Shown piece after piece: positions 27,493 to 37,008 of a stretch of 64,000 nt of DNA (positions are counted from its first letter, which is position 1; each line of letters begins with the position of its first letter). The notes under the pieces were generated by a model. The model did no database searches. It had not been told where the DNA came from and saw nothing but the letters and a program-made list of their open reading frames with translations. Origin of the DNA: DATFVJ01 sp963851085 (lineage in GTDB: Bacteria; Actinomycetota; Actinomycetes; Streptosporangiales; Streptosporangiaceae); assembly GCA_963851085.1 (NCBI GenBank), contig CAWKNX010000004.1, forward strand, positions 124,001-188,000, given 5' to 3'. A program made the position numbers and the translations under genes.

Positions 27493-27893
27493 GGCCAGCC
27501 CTTCCCGTATCGCACCGCTGCGTGCCACGACGTTCCCGTATCGTGGCGTTCCCGGGCCGGGGCGATTCATGCCGTGGTTTTCCCGGTGCCGTGACGTTTT
27601 CATGCCGCGGCGTTTTCATATCGCAGTGTTTCATGTCGCAGCGTCCCCGCGTGACATCGGTGCGTGAGAGCGCTGCGCGTCCGTCACCCGTTCCGAGCCG
27701 CCGAGGTACCCCCGCCGATCACGCTATGTGCAGGCACGATTGCGGGTTACCAGGCAAAAGAGTCCTTCTCGAGCTGCTTTTTACATACTTTTAACGGGTA
27801 TGCCTTAATAGGATGCCGCCCGAACCTGGTATCGGGCCAGTCGCCAGGCGTACGGTATCGGCCACTTGGTGCGACCGGGGGGGATCGGCGGAG
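27493..27893. other. Divergent promoter region with short repeats
   Basis: A 400-bp spacer between the divergent acyltransferase and patatin genes. From 27520 to 27650 a degenerate unit of about 17 bp recurs (GTGACGTTTTCATGCCGCGG, CGTTTTCATATCGCAGTG, TTTCATGTCGCAGCG). An AT-rich patch (TTTTTACATACTTTTAACGG, 27778-27797) is a likely promoter location. Confidence 0.4.
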
Positions 27894-29204
27894 ATGGTTA
27901 TGACTGCTGATGAGGTGCCTGGAAATCCAGGCGGTCCGCGGGTCGGTGTGGTGCTGGGGGCCGGCGGTGTGCTGGGTGCCGCGTGGATGGTCGGTGCGCT
28001 GGTCGCGGTGCAGGAGCGACTGGGGTTTGCGGTAGGCGAGGCCGAGCGGCTGGTGGGGACCAGCGCGGGCAGTGTGGTTGCGGCGGCTTTGCGGTGCGGA
28101 GTGAGCGTTGAGGAGATGTTGGCGCATCAGCGTGGCGCGCTGGTGGGGGGTGTGATCGATCTGGGGCCGCCTGATCTGGGGGGTCGTCCGCTGCCGCCGC
28201 CGCCCATGCTGCGGGTGGGTTCGCCGCGACTGATGCTGGCGGCGCTGCGGGCGCCGCATCGGATGCACCCGTGGGTGGCGGCAAGCGCGCTGTTGCCGCA
28301 GGGACGGGCCAGGCATGTCGCGCTGCATGCGATGGTGCACGCGATGGTGTCGCACGCGTGGCCGCATCTGCCCTCGCACGGCGGCCTGCACGGGGCACCG
28401 CACGGCGGCCAGTTCGGTGGGATCCGGTCAGGGCCATTGAGAGACCCGGATGGGCTGGGACCTGTGGACGGCATGGCACCGGAGGATGCCATGGGACCGG
28501 TGGATGCCCTGGGTGCCGCGGCCGGCTGGGCAGGCGTGACCGCGGCCGCCGCGGGCACTCCCGCAACCGTGGCCGGCCCGGGCGCCGTACCAGCGCCGAG
28601 CGCACCAGCCTCCCTGGGCATGGGTGCTGTGGCCGCTGCCAGTGCCGAGATGGTGCGGACGGAATGGGCACGAGACGGGCGGACCTGGATCGTCGCTGTG
28701 GACTACGACTCGGGGCAACGGGTGGTGTTCGGACGGCCGGGGGCGCCACTGGCCGCCCTGCCTGATGCGGTGGTGGCGTCGTGTTCGATCCCTGGCTGGT
28801 ACCGGCCGACGGTGATCGATGGACGGCGTTATGTGGATGGAGGCCTGCGCTCGGCGACCTCTGCAGGGCTGCTTGCGGAGGCAGAGCTTGACGAGGTCTA
28901 TGTGCTTGCGCCGATGGCGAGCCTGGAGTTTGACCGGCCGCGAATGCCGCACGAACGGCTGGAGCGGCGGCTGCGGCGGCTGATGACGCTTGGGCTGCGC
29001 CGTGAGGTAGAGCGCTTGCGGTCGGCGGGGACCAGGGTCATGGTGCTGACTCCAGGGCCGGAGGACCTGGCCGCGATCGGGGCCAACATGATGGATCCGA
29101 AGCGCCGCCTCGGCGTACTCGAAACCTCGCTGCGAACCTCCGCGATTGCTCTGGCCGCGCCCGCTGGCTCCACCCCGCCAGCCGGCCACACTCACGCGGC
29201 CTAG
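27894..29204 (+). CDS. Patatin-like phospholipase
   Basis: 436 aa from ATG 27894. Oxyanion loop GAGGVLGAAW (about 24), nucleophile elbow GTSAGS (about 55), and the catalytic Asp in VDGGLRS near residue 310 form the Ser-Asp dyad of patatin lipases. Between them, residues about 140-260 hold a His/Gly/Pro/Ala-rich low-complexity insert with an internal repeat (GPVDGMAPEDAMGPVDALG). The enzyme should hydrolyse acyl ester bonds of lipids. It has no signal peptide. It is divergent from the WS/DGAT gene, which suggests a linked role in storage-lipid turnover. Confidence 0.88.
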   Translation: MVMTADEVPGNPGGPRVGVVLGAGGVLGAAWMVGALVAVQERLGFAVGEAERLVGTSAGSVVAAALRCGVSVEEMLAHQRGALVGGVIDLGPPDLGGRPLPPPPMLRVGSPRLMLAALRAPHRMHPWVAASALLPQGRARHVALHAMVHAMVSHAWPHLPSHGGLHGAPHGGQFGGIRSGPLRDPDGLGPVDGMAPEDAMGPVDALGAAAGWAGVTAAAAGTPATVAGPGAVPAPSAPASLGMGAVAAASAEMVRTEWARDGRTWIVAVDYDSGQRVVFGRPGAPLAALPDAVVASCSIPGWYRPTVIDGRRYVDGGLRSATSAGLLAEAELDEVYVLAPMASLEFDRPRMPHERLERRLRRLMTLGLRREVERLRSAGTRVMVLTPGPEDLAAIGANMMDPKRRLGVLETSLRTSAIALAAPAGSTPPAGHTHAA

Positions 29205-29409
29205 TACAGGAAGATCATTATCAGGATTCGTCGTATCCCCCCGTGCGCCGCCAGCGGCGAAAGTCCCGCTCCTTGCAACGATGTGACCTACCTGCAGCCC
29301 GGTTCAGCCTGAGCGGGAACGGCAGAAGTCACCGGAGATATACGGTGGCAAGAACAGACCCACCGGCAACAAGGGGGCGCTGTCGGTTGAGCCGGTTCCA
29401 CCAGCTGAG

Positions 29410-30237
29410 GTGCGTGCTGCCGGACGGGTTGCGGTGACTGGGCCCCCCGACGAGGTCGGCGTGCCCGCACCGCCACCTGACCCCCCACCGTCTGCCAAAA
29501 CGCGGTCAGGCGCACCCCAGTCAGGCATACCAGGGTCGGCCGCACCGGCCGCCGCGACACCCCCAGCCACCGTGCCGCTTGCGGCCGCAGTCGCGCCGCG
29601 AGGGGCCGGGCCGGGAGCGCAAGGACCCGGGCCGGAGGAGCCAGGAGCCGGGCCGGGAGCGCAAGGACCCGGGCCGGAGGAGCCAGGAGCCGGGCCGGGA
29701 GCGCAAGGACCCTCGCAGCGTCTGAGTGAGACCCGGTGGTTGCAGTCGGGCTTCGAGTGGGGTCTTGTGCTGTCCCGCGGGCTCGTGCTCATTCCCGTGG
29801 TGATTCTCGTCATCGCTGCGGCCGGTTCCTTCGTCTACGGCGCCGCGCTGTTCATCTGGTCGGTCATCCATACGCTCCCGCAGCCGTTCCCAGTCGGAAA
29901 CCGGATCGGGGTCTTCCTGCTCGTCGTCGACCTGTTCCTCGTCGGCGCCACGCTCCTCATCGCCGCGATCGGGCTCTACGAGCTGTTCGTCAGCCGCGTC
30001 GACCTGGGCGGTGAACGTTCCCATCTGCCCGGCTGGCTGGTGATGAATGACCTGAACGACCTGAAGGCCCGCGTCGTCTCGATGCTCGTCCTGGTCACGG
30101 CGGTGAGCTTCGTCGATGTCGTCGTTGACTTTCACGGCGGCCGCGACATCCTTTACCTGGGCATCGCTGTCGCTCTGGTCATCGCCGCGCTCACCGCCTT
30201 CCTGCGCTACGGCACCGGCGGACGCGAAGGCTCATGA
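29410..30237 (+). CDS. UPF0114 (YqhA-like) membrane protein with repetitive N-terminus
   Basis: 275 aa from GTG 29410 (in-frame GTG 29434 also possible). Residues 1-100 are Pro/Ala/Gly-rich and include three copies of a 14-aa repeat (GAGPGAQGPGPEEP) encoded by 42-bp units starting at 29611, 29653 and 29695. Residues about 120-270 form four membrane helices: SRGLVLIPVVILVIAAAGSF, RIGVFLLVVDLFLVGATLLI, VSMLVLVTAVSFVDVVVDF and a last helix near residue 255. DLNDLKARVV is a UPF0114 hallmark. Function is unknown. Confidence 0.82.
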   Translation: MRAAGRVAVTGPPDEVGVPAPPPDPPPSAKTRSGAPQSGIPGSAAPAAATPPATVPLAAAVAPRGAGPGAQGPGPEEPGAGPGAQGPGPEEPGAGPGAQGPSQRLSETRWLQSGFEWGLVLSRGLVLIPVVILVIAAAGSFVYGAALFIWSVIHTLPQPFPVGNRIGVFLLVVDLFLVGATLLIAAIGLYELFVSRVDLGGERSHLPGWLVMNDLNDLKARVVSMLVLVTAVSFVDVVVDFHGGRDILYLGIAVALVIAALTAFLRYGTGGREGS

Positions 30238-30950
30238 TCCCCGTTCAGGCAGCGCGACCGGCCCGGACGCAATGGGATCCACCGCGATCATGGGAGACGT
30301 GCCTGGAATTGGTTCACGGCGAGGGGGAAGAGGCCGCCGGAGCATAGGTGTGGGGCACAGGGCGCATGACCGCGTGGCCGCGCGCTGCCGGAGGTCGGAG
30401 AACACGATGGATTTCGACACGATCAACGCTGCCGCGGTCCGTTCAGCTGGCACTCAACGGCCTGGCCAATATCGGCGTCATCCATCTGACACGGCACTGA
30501 ACCGCGGCACAGCCGACGTGGCGCTGGCCTCTGCTCGCGTTGGATGAGTTCAGCGCGGGGGCGGGCCGGGTGCCGGTGCATGAGCGACCGAACGTCAGCG
30601 CTGGTCCCGCCGGCGGGACCAGCCGGGCCAGGGCCGGATGAGGCGACGCCCGGTGCCTGCCAGGCGGGGACCTGGGCCGACCGGGGTGGTTAAGGCTGCG
30701 CCTGCCTGGGGGGCCGACCCCCGGAACCCCGCAGCGCCGCGAGCGGCGCGCCAGGCGGCAGCCGTAGACTGTATTGCCCCGGGGGCTCCACCCCACGGGA
30801 TCCCCCCGCCTGTGGTAGTGGCCGCTCGCTGCTGGATGTGAATCGGCCGATTCACGTATCAGTCCTGGTGACGCGGGGCGCACGGCCGGGCTGAGCAGGG
30901 CGATCACGGGCGCCTGTACGACTCGGCTTAGCTGGTGAAACGATCGGCAG
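30238..30950. other. 710-bp spacer carrying a dispersed repeat (copy 1 at 30746-30861)
   Basis: No gene with coding character. Positions 30746-30861 match, inverted, 41457-41572: shared blocks are GGCGCGCCAGG-like text, CCCCGGGGGC, CCCCACGGGATCCCCC and GAATCGGCCGATTCACGTAT. The end holds a perfect 18-bp palindrome GTGAATCGGCCGATTCAC (30838-30855). The left part resembles the tandem units near 23.3 kb. Confidence 0.6.
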
Positions 30951-33539
30951 GTGACGCCGCATCCACGAGTCCCGCCACCGGAGGGCGGAGCCAGCCCGGC
31001 GTCACCCGGTGGCGGGGCCGCCGCAGGTGACGGCGCATCGCCTGGTCCCGCGTGGTCCGAATCGGCGCGCGGCGCCACACCGGACAGCGCCACACCGGAC
31101 AGCGCCACACCGGACAGCGCCACACCGGACAGCGCCATACCGGACAGCGAGCGGCACGGCGGCGGGGCCGAGCCGACGGTAATTACCGAGGATCAGCTCG
31201 AACGCAGGATCAGGCGGCCCATTGACCTGCTACGCCTGGTCTTCGGCTGCATTGCGATCGCGCTGCTGGCCGGCGCGGGACTCGTGGCGCACGCTACCGC
31301 GACGGGCGCCGAAACAGACATCGCGGCCGCCGGGCACCGGCTGCCAGATCCCCTGCTCACCCTGCTCGGCCTCACCGCGGCCCTGGCCCTGCTCGTGCTG
31401 CCCGTGGCCCTGGCCGTCCGCCAGATTGCCCGGCGCGAGCCGCGCCGGCTCGCCGAAGCGGTGTTCACCAGTGCCATCGCGCTGGCCGTCATCGTGGCCG
31501 CCAACACGGCCCTGCGGCTGCCCGCCGCATCCCACCTCTACAACGCCCTCACCGTGACGCGCCGCGGGCTCGCCGTGACCGTCCCGCTGGACGGTTACCT
31601 GGCGGCGCTCGCCGCGTACGTCACGGTCATCGGGCTGACCGGCCGGCCACGCTGGCGCGGCGCCGTACTTGTCTCGCTCCTGGTGTACTGCATCGCGAAC
31701 CTGGTCGCGGGAAATACGACCGTCCTCTCACTGCTCATCACGCTCGCCGCTGGCCGCACGATCGGTATCGCAGTGCGGTACGCGGCAGGGCTGCCATCGA
31801 CGCGGCCGTCCGCCGCTGAGATCGCCGCGGCACTCGGCTCGGTCGGCGTCCTCGTGGCCGAGCTGCGGCGCATACCGGAGACGCATCCCGTGACTCGCCT
31901 GTACGCGGCGACGACGCGGGACGGCAGCCGCCTCGACGTCGCCGTCTTCGACCGTGACCAGGAGGCCGCGGACGCGCTGTACCGGTTCTACCGCGGGCTT
32001 CGGTTGCGGCGGCAGATCTCCCGCGGCGTACCCCTGTCGTTCGAGCGGGCGCTCGAACGCCGGGCGTTGCTCTCCTACGTCGCGGCCGACGCCGGCGTGC
32101 GGACGCCACGGGTGCACGCACCCGTGCGGGTCGGCCCTGACACGGTCGTGCTCGCCTACACCCACGAGGATGGGGTGACGCTGGCGGAGGAGCGCGCCGC
32201 TCCTACCGACGCGCAACTGCGCCAGGTCTGGGCGACGGTGCTGCGGCTGCATGGTCACCGCGTCACGCACCGCGCGCTCACTGCCGACCGGATCCTGATC
32301 ACTGGCGCTGGCGACGTGGTGCTGCTCGATCCCGGCAACGGTGATGTGGCAGCGAGCGACCTGCAGATGCGACTGGATCTGGCACAACTGCTCGCCGAAC
32401 TCGCGCTGCTGGTCGGGCCCGACCGGTCGGCGGATGTGGCGCTCGACGAGGTGGGCGCGGCGAGGCTCGCCGGCACGGTGCCGCTGCTGCAGCCCCTCGC
32501 CCTGTACCGCTCTACCAGAGCCTCGCTGCGGCACCGCGCTGACGTGCTTCCGGCCCTGCGTGAGCGGCTGCTCACCGAGCTTCCAGACGGTGGCCAGGTC
32601 GCCCGCGTGAGGCTTGAGCGGGTGCGCCTGCGCACGCTCGTCAGCCTTGTCGGGGGCGTCGTCGCCGCGTACGTGCTCGCAGGCCAGCTCGCGAGGGTCA
32701 ACCTGATCCGGGTCGTACGGCACGCGGATTGGCGCTGGACCCTCGTCGCGCTCGTCCTTTCCGCGCTCACGTACGCCGCCGCCGCGATTTCGCTTTCCGG
32801 GTTCGTCCTCGAGCGGCTGAGGTTCTTGCGCACGATCCTCGCGCAGGTGGCCGCGTCCTTCGTCACGCTTGTCACGCCCACCGCGGTTGGTGGCGCCGCA
32901 CTCAACATCCGCTATCTGCAGCGCAGCGGGGTTTCTCCCGCGCGGGCAACGGCGAGCGTCGGCGCGGCGCAGGTCGTCGCGTTCCTGATGCACATGCTGC
33001 TGCTCGTGGTCTTCGCCGCGCTCACCGGCGCCGTGCATATCCATTCGCTCCAGCCGCCAACGTGGGCCTACGTCGCGCTCGCCGCGCTCCTCATCCTGGT
33101 ACTGATCGCCATCGCGATGCCGCCCGGACGGCGCCTGCTGCGCGCCCGCCTCACACCGGTGCTCGGCCAGGTGCTCCCCCGGCTGCTCGACCTGGCACAA
33201 GACCCGCGCAAACTGGCGGAGGGCTTCGGCGGCGCGATCCTGCTGACCGCGCTCTACGCTGCCTGCCTAGCCGCCTGCGTCCGCGCGCTCGGCGGCTCCG
33301 TGCCCATCGTGGGCGTCGCCGTCGTCTATCTGACGGGCAGTGCCATCGCGGCCGCCGCGCCCACCCCGGGCGGGCTCGGCGCCATCGAGGTCGCGCTTTC
33401 CGCCGGACTTACCGCCGCAGGGCTGCACAGTGCCACGGCGCTCGCCGCCGTACTGCTGTTCCGGCTGCTGACGTTCTGGCTCCCCGTACCGGTCGGCTGG
33501 ATCGCCTTCAACTACCTCGAGCGGCAGCAAGCCCTGTGA
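30951..33539 (+). CDS. Flippase-like membrane protein with pseudokinase-like middle domain
   Basis: 862 aa from GTG 30951. The N-terminus contains ATPDS repeated (five 15-bp units, 31074-31148). About six membrane helices follow (about 95-260). A kinase-like region (about 300-560) has HRALTADRILI and VVLLDPGNG, which resemble the catalytic and metal loops of APH/RIO kinases with HRD/DFG replaced. The C-terminal 290 residues are an LPG-synthase/UPF0104 flippase domain (FVTLVTPTAVGGAALNIRYL; APTPGGLGAIE). Such proteins move lipids across the membrane; a fused kinase-like module suggests regulation or lipid phosphorylation. It stands alone. Confidence 0.8.
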   Translation: MTPHPRVPPPEGGASPASPGGGAAAGDGASPGPAWSESARGATPDSATPDSATPDSATPDSAIPDSERHGGGAEPTVITEDQLERRIRRPIDLLRLVFGCIAIALLAGAGLVAHATATGAETDIAAAGHRLPDPLLTLLGLTAALALLVLPVALAVRQIARREPRRLAEAVFTSAIALAVIVAANTALRLPAASHLYNALTVTRRGLAVTVPLDGYLAALAAYVTVIGLTGRPRWRGAVLVSLLVYCIANLVAGNTTVLSLLITLAAGRTIGIAVRYAAGLPSTRPSAAEIAAALGSVGVLVAELRRIPETHPVTRLYAATTRDGSRLDVAVFDRDQEAADALYRFYRGLRLRRQISRGVPLSFERALERRALLSYVAADAGVRTPRVHAPVRVGPDTVVLAYTHEDGVTLAEERAAPTDAQLRQVWATVLRLHGHRVTHRALTADRILITGAGDVVLLDPGNGDVAASDLQMRLDLAQLLAELALLVGPDRSADVALDEVGAARLAGTVPLLQPLALYRSTRASLRHRADVLPALRERLLTELPDGGQVARVRLERVRLRTLVSLVGGVVAAYVLAGQLARVNLIRVVRHADWRWTLVALVLSALTYAAAAISLSGFVLERLRFLRTILAQVAASFVTLVTPTAVGGAALNIRYLQRSGVSPARATASVGAAQVVAFLMHMLLLVVFAALTGAVHIHSLQPPTWAYVALAALLILVLIAIAMPPGRRLLRARLTPVLGQVLPRLLDLAQDPRKLAEGFGGAILLTALYAACLAACVRALGGSVPIVGVAVVYLTGSAIAAAAPTPGGLGAIEVALSAGLTAAGLHSATALAAVLLFRLLTFWLPVPVGWIAFNYLERQQAL

Positions 33540-33605
33540 CAAGGCGTCACGCCTGACGTTACTGTCTGGTAACTTATGTTGGCAAGGCATCGGGAAGGGA
33601 CGGCG

Positions 33606-34313
33606 ATGACTGGAACACCGGAATTGACACGCACGGGGGACGTGTTCATCCTCGACATCGGTGAGGGCGAAAATCGGTTCCACCCGGATTGGATCGCCGG
33701 ATTCAACCAGGCGCTTGACCGCGTCGAAGCAGCGGAGGCCCCCAAGGCGCTTGTCACCACCGCCACAGGGAAATGCTGGTCCATCGGCCTGGATCTGGAG
33801 TGGGCCAGCGCGAACAGCGGTGAGTTCAGCGGCTATCTGGCGTCTGTGCACAATCTGCTCGCCCGGGTGCTTGCCCTGCCGGTGCCGGCGGTCGCGGCCA
33901 TCCAGGGTCACTGCTTCGCCGCAGGGGCCATGATCGCGCTCGCCCACGACTTCCGGGTCATGCGGTCCGACCGCGGTTACTTCTGTCTCCCCGAGATCGA
34001 CATCCGGCTGGTCTTCAGCCCAGGCATGAGCGCGCTCATCCAAGCCCGGCTGCCCGTCGCGACGGCGCACGCGGCGATGACCACTGGGCGGCGCTACGGC
34101 GGGTACGAGGCGCTCGAGGCCGGCATCGTCGACCAGATCGCCGACGAGGGAAAGGTGTTCGACGCGGCCGTCGCGGTGGCCCAGCCGCTGGCAGGCAAAC
34201 CCGCGCAGACCCTGGGGGCGATCAAGGCGGTCATGTACGCGGAAGTCCTGCGGATCCTGCGGGACGACCGCGTCAACGCCAGTGCCGCGGTGGACGCCAT
34301 CGCCGCATTGTGA
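33606..34313 (+). CDS. Enoyl-CoA hydratase/isomerase family protein
   Basis: 235 aa from ATG 33606 (GGGAAGGGA upstream). Crotonase fold with the oxyanion-hole regions ATGKCWSIGLDL and AIQGHCFAAGAMIALAHD. The segment LPEIDIRLVFSPGMSALIQ replaces the usual Glu-containing PEV.LGL hydratase motif and resembles delta3-delta2-enoyl-CoA isomerases. Cytosolic, acting on acyl-CoA in fatty-acid oxidation. No adjacent beta-oxidation gene. Confidence 0.88.
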   Translation: MTGTPELTRTGDVFILDIGEGENRFHPDWIAGFNQALDRVEAAEAPKALVTTATGKCWSIGLDLEWASANSGEFSGYLASVHNLLARVLALPVPAVAAIQGHCFAAGAMIALAHDFRVMRSDRGYFCLPEIDIRLVFSPGMSALIQARLPVATAHAAMTTGRRYGGYEALEAGIVDQIADEGKVFDAAVAVAQPLAGKPAQTLGAIKAVMYAEVLRILRDDRVNASAAVDAIAAL

Positions 34314-34390
34314 GCAACCCATACACATCCTTAACGGCTGCCGCGGCGCGTGCCACCGATAGGACTGCGGACAGCACTCGCTGCGGTGCG

Positions 34391-34495
34391 AAGTTATCCC
34401 CAGAACGCCATTCACCCTGTCGCGCCCTCTTGACAAGGTGCCAAGATCAGCAGTGGGGCAACGCCCCCATAGGGTGGGCGGGTCTTGTCAGGGAA
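34391..34495 (+). ncRNA. Conserved 105-bp intergenic element, copy 2
   Basis: Gap-free match to 15562-15666. It keeps TTGACA (34430-34435), CCAAGATC, the small hairpin GGGGCAACGCCCC and the closing pair CAAGA...TCTTG. It lies between the ends of a plus-strand gene and a minus-strand gene, so it is not simply a leader in this copy. A stand-alone small RNA or a mobile repeat are the alternatives. Confidence 0.5.
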
Positions 34496-34521
34496 CGCTC
34501 TTCGGGCAGGTCCGGGCGAGT

Positions 34522-35304
34522 TTACGGCTCCTGTGGTAAGTGGTCCTGCGGTGTATCGGCCGTGTTCGCGGGCACTGCCGACAGCACGGGGCCTGCCGCT
34601 TCCCACATGGCGTCGAACCGTGCCACCCAGTAGGAGAACCAGCGGGGCGACTCATCCCTGCGGATCACGATGTGCATACGATCGGCGATGTTGTCGTCCT
34701 TGAATCCGTGGGACTCGAAGATGACATATCCCTCGCGGTGACCGGCATCGACGACGACCAGGCTGAAGCCCGTGTGGACCGGCAGCTTGCGGAAACTGAA
34801 CCCGGGTTCGGCGGCGAGCTTGCCGAGGGTCGCCAGCGAACTGCGCAAGGTGCTTTCCAGATCGAGGTTGTCATCGAGCTGCAGGGCGACCTCGGCGATC
34901 AGGCCCGGGTTGTCGTCCTGGACGATGACGCGCACCGTACCGCCTTCCGCCAGCACGAATCGCCGGATGTCGGCGGCGTTCACCAGTACGTTGACCGCCG
35001 TAGGGCCGTAAACCCTGAGATCACGCACCCCGGGGAGCAGGCCGCTGAACGCGCCGAAGTCCGCGCGGTTGCGCAGCACCTGGTCGAGCGAGGGCCGCTC
35101 GTCCGACGCCTGCGCCGCGGTGTGGAACACCAGAAAGCTCATGGCGAGCAGGATCGCGCTGACCAGGACCGTCAGGTCGGCCACGCCGATCAGCCCCAGG
35201 ATCGCAAGCGCGACGCCGACAAGGAAGAGCGCGTACGCTTCTCGGTGCCGGCCGTGCCTGACATCCTCCAGGGTCCGCCTGCACAGGTCCTTCAGGGTCG
35301 CCAT
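34522..35304 (-). CDS. Membrane protein of unknown function
   Basis: 260 aa from ATG 35304 (CGGGAG about 10 nt upstream). Two adjacent helices (YALFLVGVALAILGLIGV and LTVLVSAILLAMSFLVFHTA, about 25-65) anchor a cytosolic domain. LLPGVRDLRVYGPTAVNVLV followed by GTVRVIVQDD looks like the first half of a phospholipase-D-like fold, but no HKD motif is visible. Relatives of this layout occur in phage-defence or signalling contexts; no such neighbour exists here, so I assign no function. Confidence 0.6.
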   Translation of the reverse strand: MATLKDLCRRTLEDVRHGRHREAYALFLVGVALAILGLIGVADLTVLVSAILLAMSFLVFHTAAQASDERPSLDQVLRNRADFGAFSGLLPGVRDLRVYGPTAVNVLVNAADIRRFVLAEGGTVRVIVQDDNPGLIAEVALQLDDNLDLESTLRSSLATLGKLAAEPGFSFRKLPVHTGFSLVVVDAGHREGYVIFESHGFKDDNIADRMHIVIRRDESPRWFSYWVARFDAMWEAAGPVLSAVPANTADTPQDHLPQEP

Positions 35305-36224
35305 AAACCACACACTCCCGCTTAGGCAGTGAATCACATCCGATGCGCGGCGTCCCTTGCAGCGCATCGGATGCGAGGCCGACCGGGGGTCGGCAAGGCC
35401 CGCGTGTACTGACGGGGCGCGGGTGACCAGCGACTTTGTGGTCGACTGGACCTTGCGCCAAGGCGCATCGTACTGGGATCTTGAGGCATGGACGAGGACG
35501 CCCTACGCCGGCTCGCCGACGCGGGCCGTGTACGTGTGGATCTTCACGTTTCATGATCGCGGTAACTTCTCGGCGATATGTGCGGAAAAATTACCGCGAT
35601 CACGGAAGGACCGCGCCAGACCATTGGGCATGCGGCGCCCCGGGGGCGGCGCACACGGTTGGGCGGCGCATACAGTGTGCGGCGCACCCTGCGGATGGCG
35701 CAGCCCAGGAGGCGCACCCCGCGGATGGCACACCCCGCGGATGGCACACCCCGCGGATGGCACACCCCGCGGATGGCACCCCCCGCGGATGGCACACCCC
35801 AGGAGCGGCGCACACGGTTGGGCGGCGCATACAGTGTGCGGCGCACCCCCGCGGATGGCGCACCCCGCGGATGGCGCACCCCGGGGGCGGCGCACACGGT
35901 TGGGCGGCGCATACAGTGTGCGGCGCACCCCCGCGGATGGCGCACCCCGTGGATGGCGCACCCCCGCGGATGGCGCACCCCGCGGATGGCACACCCCAGG
36001 AGCACCCTGCGGATGGCGCGCACTGGCGGACGGCGCACCTCCAGACGGCGCAACGCAGACGGCGCTCCCTACGGGCGGCGCACCCCGCGGGCGGCGCGCC
36101 GGGTTCGCGGTCGGTCGGCAAGAATCTTGGTCGCGGAGTGTATTTACCGGAGGTCCTGAGGCTCCTTCCTAGACAGGGGCCTGAGCGGCAATTCGATGCC
36201 GCCCAAGGAAACAAGGAGTCGATC
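35305..36224. repeat. Repeat-rich spacer: palindrome copy 3 and tandem arrays
   Basis: 35550-35607 is a slightly decayed copy of the 57-bp palindrome (left arm and loop exact, right arm with substitutions and one insertion). Next come three copies of a unit of about 43 bp containing GCGCACACGGTTGGGCGGCG and ATACAGTGTGCGGCGC (35645, 35813 and 35887). Around them are many copies of a 16-bp unit, CACACCCCGCGGATGG. The 16-bp period is not a multiple of three and all frames are poor, so no protein is likely. No spacers of CRISPR type. Confidence 0.75.
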
Positions 36225-36950
36225 ATGACCGTAACCACCGGTGAACCCACGGCATCCGCACCTGCGGCAGCCGAAGGGACGCCAACCCTCACACCACAGG
36301 AGGCCGCCGAACAGAAGGCCAACCAGTGGGCCGAAGACTATCTGGCCCGGCTGACCGAGGGGACCCAGAGCCGGCTGGCTAAGCTGGCACCACACCGGAA
36401 TGGCTCCGTCTCACCCGAGATCGGCGAGCCGACTGTCAATGGCTACGTGGCATTCGACGTGGCCGCGACCTCACCCATCCAGTTCACCGGCCTGCCGCCA
36501 TACCAGCCGAGCAAGGTCATCGCCGCAGGCGAGCCAGCGTTCATCGTGGCATTCATGTTCGTCAACCCGGTGGTGAATGTGGGGAACGGCTTCGCAGTGC
36601 CGCCGAGTGTGCAGCTCGGCGGGCGGAGCTGGCGGATGACGCTCGATCAGGTCAACCTCACCAACGTGACCTCGGTCAGCCCACGGCTGGTCCAGACGGG
36701 CACCTTCGGCAGCGCCGCGCCGATCCTGACCTTCGTGGTTTTCTCGCTGGCGACGCCGAACCCCGGTCCGGACCCCGCGCTGATCGAAGCCAACGTGACA
36801 GTTGACATCATCGACCCCGGCCAGCCGTATGCGGCGTTCGCGACGAACTTCTTCGACGTGGACGACGACCCGGGCTTCCTGTTCGTTCCGCCGACCGCGC
36901 CAGGGCTGCGGCACGAGCTGCCAAACCGCTACATCGTCTACAGCAAGTAA
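36225..36950 (+). CDS. Protein of unknown function
   Basis: 241 aa from ATG 36225 with AAGGAG seven bases upstream. Residues 1-35 are Ala/Thr/Pro-rich; then helical EQKANQWAEDYLARLTEGTQ; then a beta-rich, soluble domain (about 65-241) containing PAFIVAFMFVNPVV, VQLGGRSWRMTLDQVNLTNV and DIIDPGQPYAAF, ending NRYIVYSK. No signal peptide or membrane segment. Codon usage is typical of the genome. I do not recognise the family. It ends in a strong bidirectional terminator. Confidence 0.65.
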   Translation: MTVTTGEPTASAPAAAEGTPTLTPQEAAEQKANQWAEDYLARLTEGTQSRLAKLAPHRNGSVSPEIGEPTVNGYVAFDVAATSPIQFTGLPPYQPSKVIAAGEPAFIVAFMFVNPVVNVGNGFAVPPSVQLGGRSWRMTLDQVNLTNVTSVSPRLVQTGTFGSAAPILTFVVFSLATPNPGPDPALIEANVTVDIIDPGQPYAAFATNFFDVDDDPGFLFVPPTAPGLRHELPNRYIVYSK

Positions 36951-37008
36951 CGGCCAGCGCTGCCGCGCCTGGGGCCCAACATGACCTCCGCGCGCGGCAT
37001 CACCATAA

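Noticed and set aside
35645..36010. Possible CRISPR array
   Set aside because: Units are contiguous 16-bp or 43-bp direct repeats without unique spacers of constant size, and no cas genes are present.
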